Shown in pieces: positions 63,423 through 64,000 of a stretch of DNA of 64,000 nucleotides. Within the stretch, counting starts at the first letter, position 1. Each line of letters starts with the position of its first letter. A program made the translations under genes and the position numbers. Where the stretch lies: assembly GCF_002362315.1 (NCBI RefSeq), contig NZ_MTZV01000004.1, forward strand, positions 868,001 through 932,000. The letters run 5' to 3'. The notes beneath the pieces are model-generated. The model searched no databases, was not told the origin of the DNA, and saw only the letters and a list, made by a program, of their open reading frames with translations. This stretch comes from Paraburkholderia acidicola (GTDB taxonomy: Bacteria; Pseudomonadota; Gammaproteobacteria; Burkholderiales; Burkholderiaceae).

Positions 63423-64000
63423 TCAGGAAATTCCGTATGCGCGCACGTAGATGAACAGCCCGGCATCGTTGCTCACACCAAACTTGATCATCGCATTGCG
63501 CTTTTGCCGGCTGACGGTGCGGATATCGCGTCTAAGTGTGTGCGCGATTTCGGAGATGGACTGACCGCCCGCGAAGAGACTGACGACTTCCATCTCGCGC
63601 GGCGACAACCGGCGTATCGGCCCGAGACCGACCGGGTCGCCGCTCGCGGTGGCGAGCGCATCGAGTATCGGCTGGCCAACGTAAGGGCGGCCATACCCGG
63701 CGCAGCGAATCGCCACGACCAGATCTTCCATCGACTCAGTCTTGTTGAGCATGCCGGTCACGCCGTGCGACATGATCGCGCGCAGGATTGCGGCATTCGT
63801 GAGAGCAGTCAGCACGACGATGCGCACCTCGGGCCAGTCGCGGCACACACGCCGCACAAGGCGCAGGCCATCCTCCGCGAGGCCGCTGGCCTCGGGCATG
63901 GTCAGATCGGTGACGAGCACGTCACACGGCGTGGTTTTCAACAGATCGATCAGCGCCGTCGGGCTATCCGCTTCTCCGACAATGTCGATGCCGTCCTGCG
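63423..64000 (-). CDS. response regulator, RcsB/BvgA type, partial at window end
   Basis: The 5' end lies beyond base 64000; 191 residues are visible. The visible receiver part reads DGIDIVGEADSPTALIDLLK then CDVLVTDLTMPEASG with the acceptor aspartate in VTDLTMP, followed by LuxR-type HTH LSPREMEVVSLFAGGQSISEIAHTLRRDIRTVSRQKRNAMIKFGV. A paralogue of the regulator at 62534, in the same direction and 244 bases upstream of it. A TTG at 63941 is internal, not the start. Confidence 0.92.
   Translation of the reverse strand, partial: QDGIDIVGEADSPTALIDLLKTTPCDVLVTDLTMPEASGLAEDGLRLVRRVCRDWPEVRIVVLTALTNAAILRAIMSHGVTGMLNKTESMEDLVVAIRCAGYGRPYVGQPILDALATASGDPVGLGPIRRLSPREMEVVSLFAGGQSISEIAHTLRRDIRTVSRQKRNAMIKFGVSNDAGLFIYVRAYGIS

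Overview
The window is high-GC bacterial chromosome with tightly packed genes, many 4-base stop/start overlaps and AGGAGG-type ribosome binding sites. Gene content and order (rnpB beside pyrC; fur/bamE/dapB/exbBD/leuS/lptE/holA/proA; gap-tkt; maeB-thiL-pgpA; an Entner-Doudoroff operon) point to a betaproteobacterium of the Burkholderiaceae, most like Paraburkholderia or Burkholderia. This is inferred from protein and synteny patterns, not from a search. No tRNA, rRNA 16S/23S, CRISPR array, insertion sequence or prophage is visible. I assign 57 protein genes and one RNase P RNA, and propose one unrecognised structured RNA.

Layout. 1-3500: RNase P RNA, a DUF3025 gene running into it, dihydroorotase pyrC, and a class II amidotransferase. 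3500-9300: a glutamate/aspartate ABC transporter (gltIJKL), NAD(P)-glutamate dehydrogenase and a LysR regulator, together a glutamate uptake and deamination module. 9400-10900: purB. 10950-16850: gluconate and Entner-Doudoroff genes (gntK, gntT, eda, edd) opposite the RpiR-type regulator hexR, with two HexR-like boxes between edd and hexR. 16900-27100: a housekeeping block (hemJ-like, proA, holA, lptE, leuS, exbD, exbB, dapB, bamE, fur). 27190-30340: gap and tkt. 30600-32750: aminopropyltransferase-like gene, VOC protein, rsmE. 32890-33875: a secreted barnase-type RNase and its barstar inhibitor. 34020-34213: a candidate structured RNA. 34239-39442: maeB, thiL, pgpA, cinA/pncC, cupin. 39500: pyrF.

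40400-50900 is a ten-gene sugar cluster on the minus strand: IclR regulator, KDGal kinase, KDPGal aldolase, two short-chain dehydrogenases, an AraFGH-type ABC importer, an SMP-30 lactonase and a sugar mutarotase. These fit oxidative (De Ley-Doudoroff) use of D-galactose, perhaps also L-arabinose; the galactonate dehydratase step is not in the window. A 31-bp inverted repeat stands in front of the IclR gene. 51142-55377 is an N-acyl-D-amino acid module (RidA, D-aminoacylase, RpiR regulator, divergent D-amino acid deaminase). 55430-59955 holds a MarR/MFS efflux pair, an EcsC-family gene, a lipase-like hydrolase and a CHRD protein. 60248-64000 is a phosphorelay of one hybrid sensor kinase and two RcsB/BvgA-like response regulators; the second runs off the window end.

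The least ordinary signals are the structured RNA with an embedded 24-codon reading frame at 34066-34213, the coding overlap into rnpB, the hybrid kinase with a short CxxC-bearing periplasmic segment, and several clear operator-like inverted repeats in front of the local regulators' targets.
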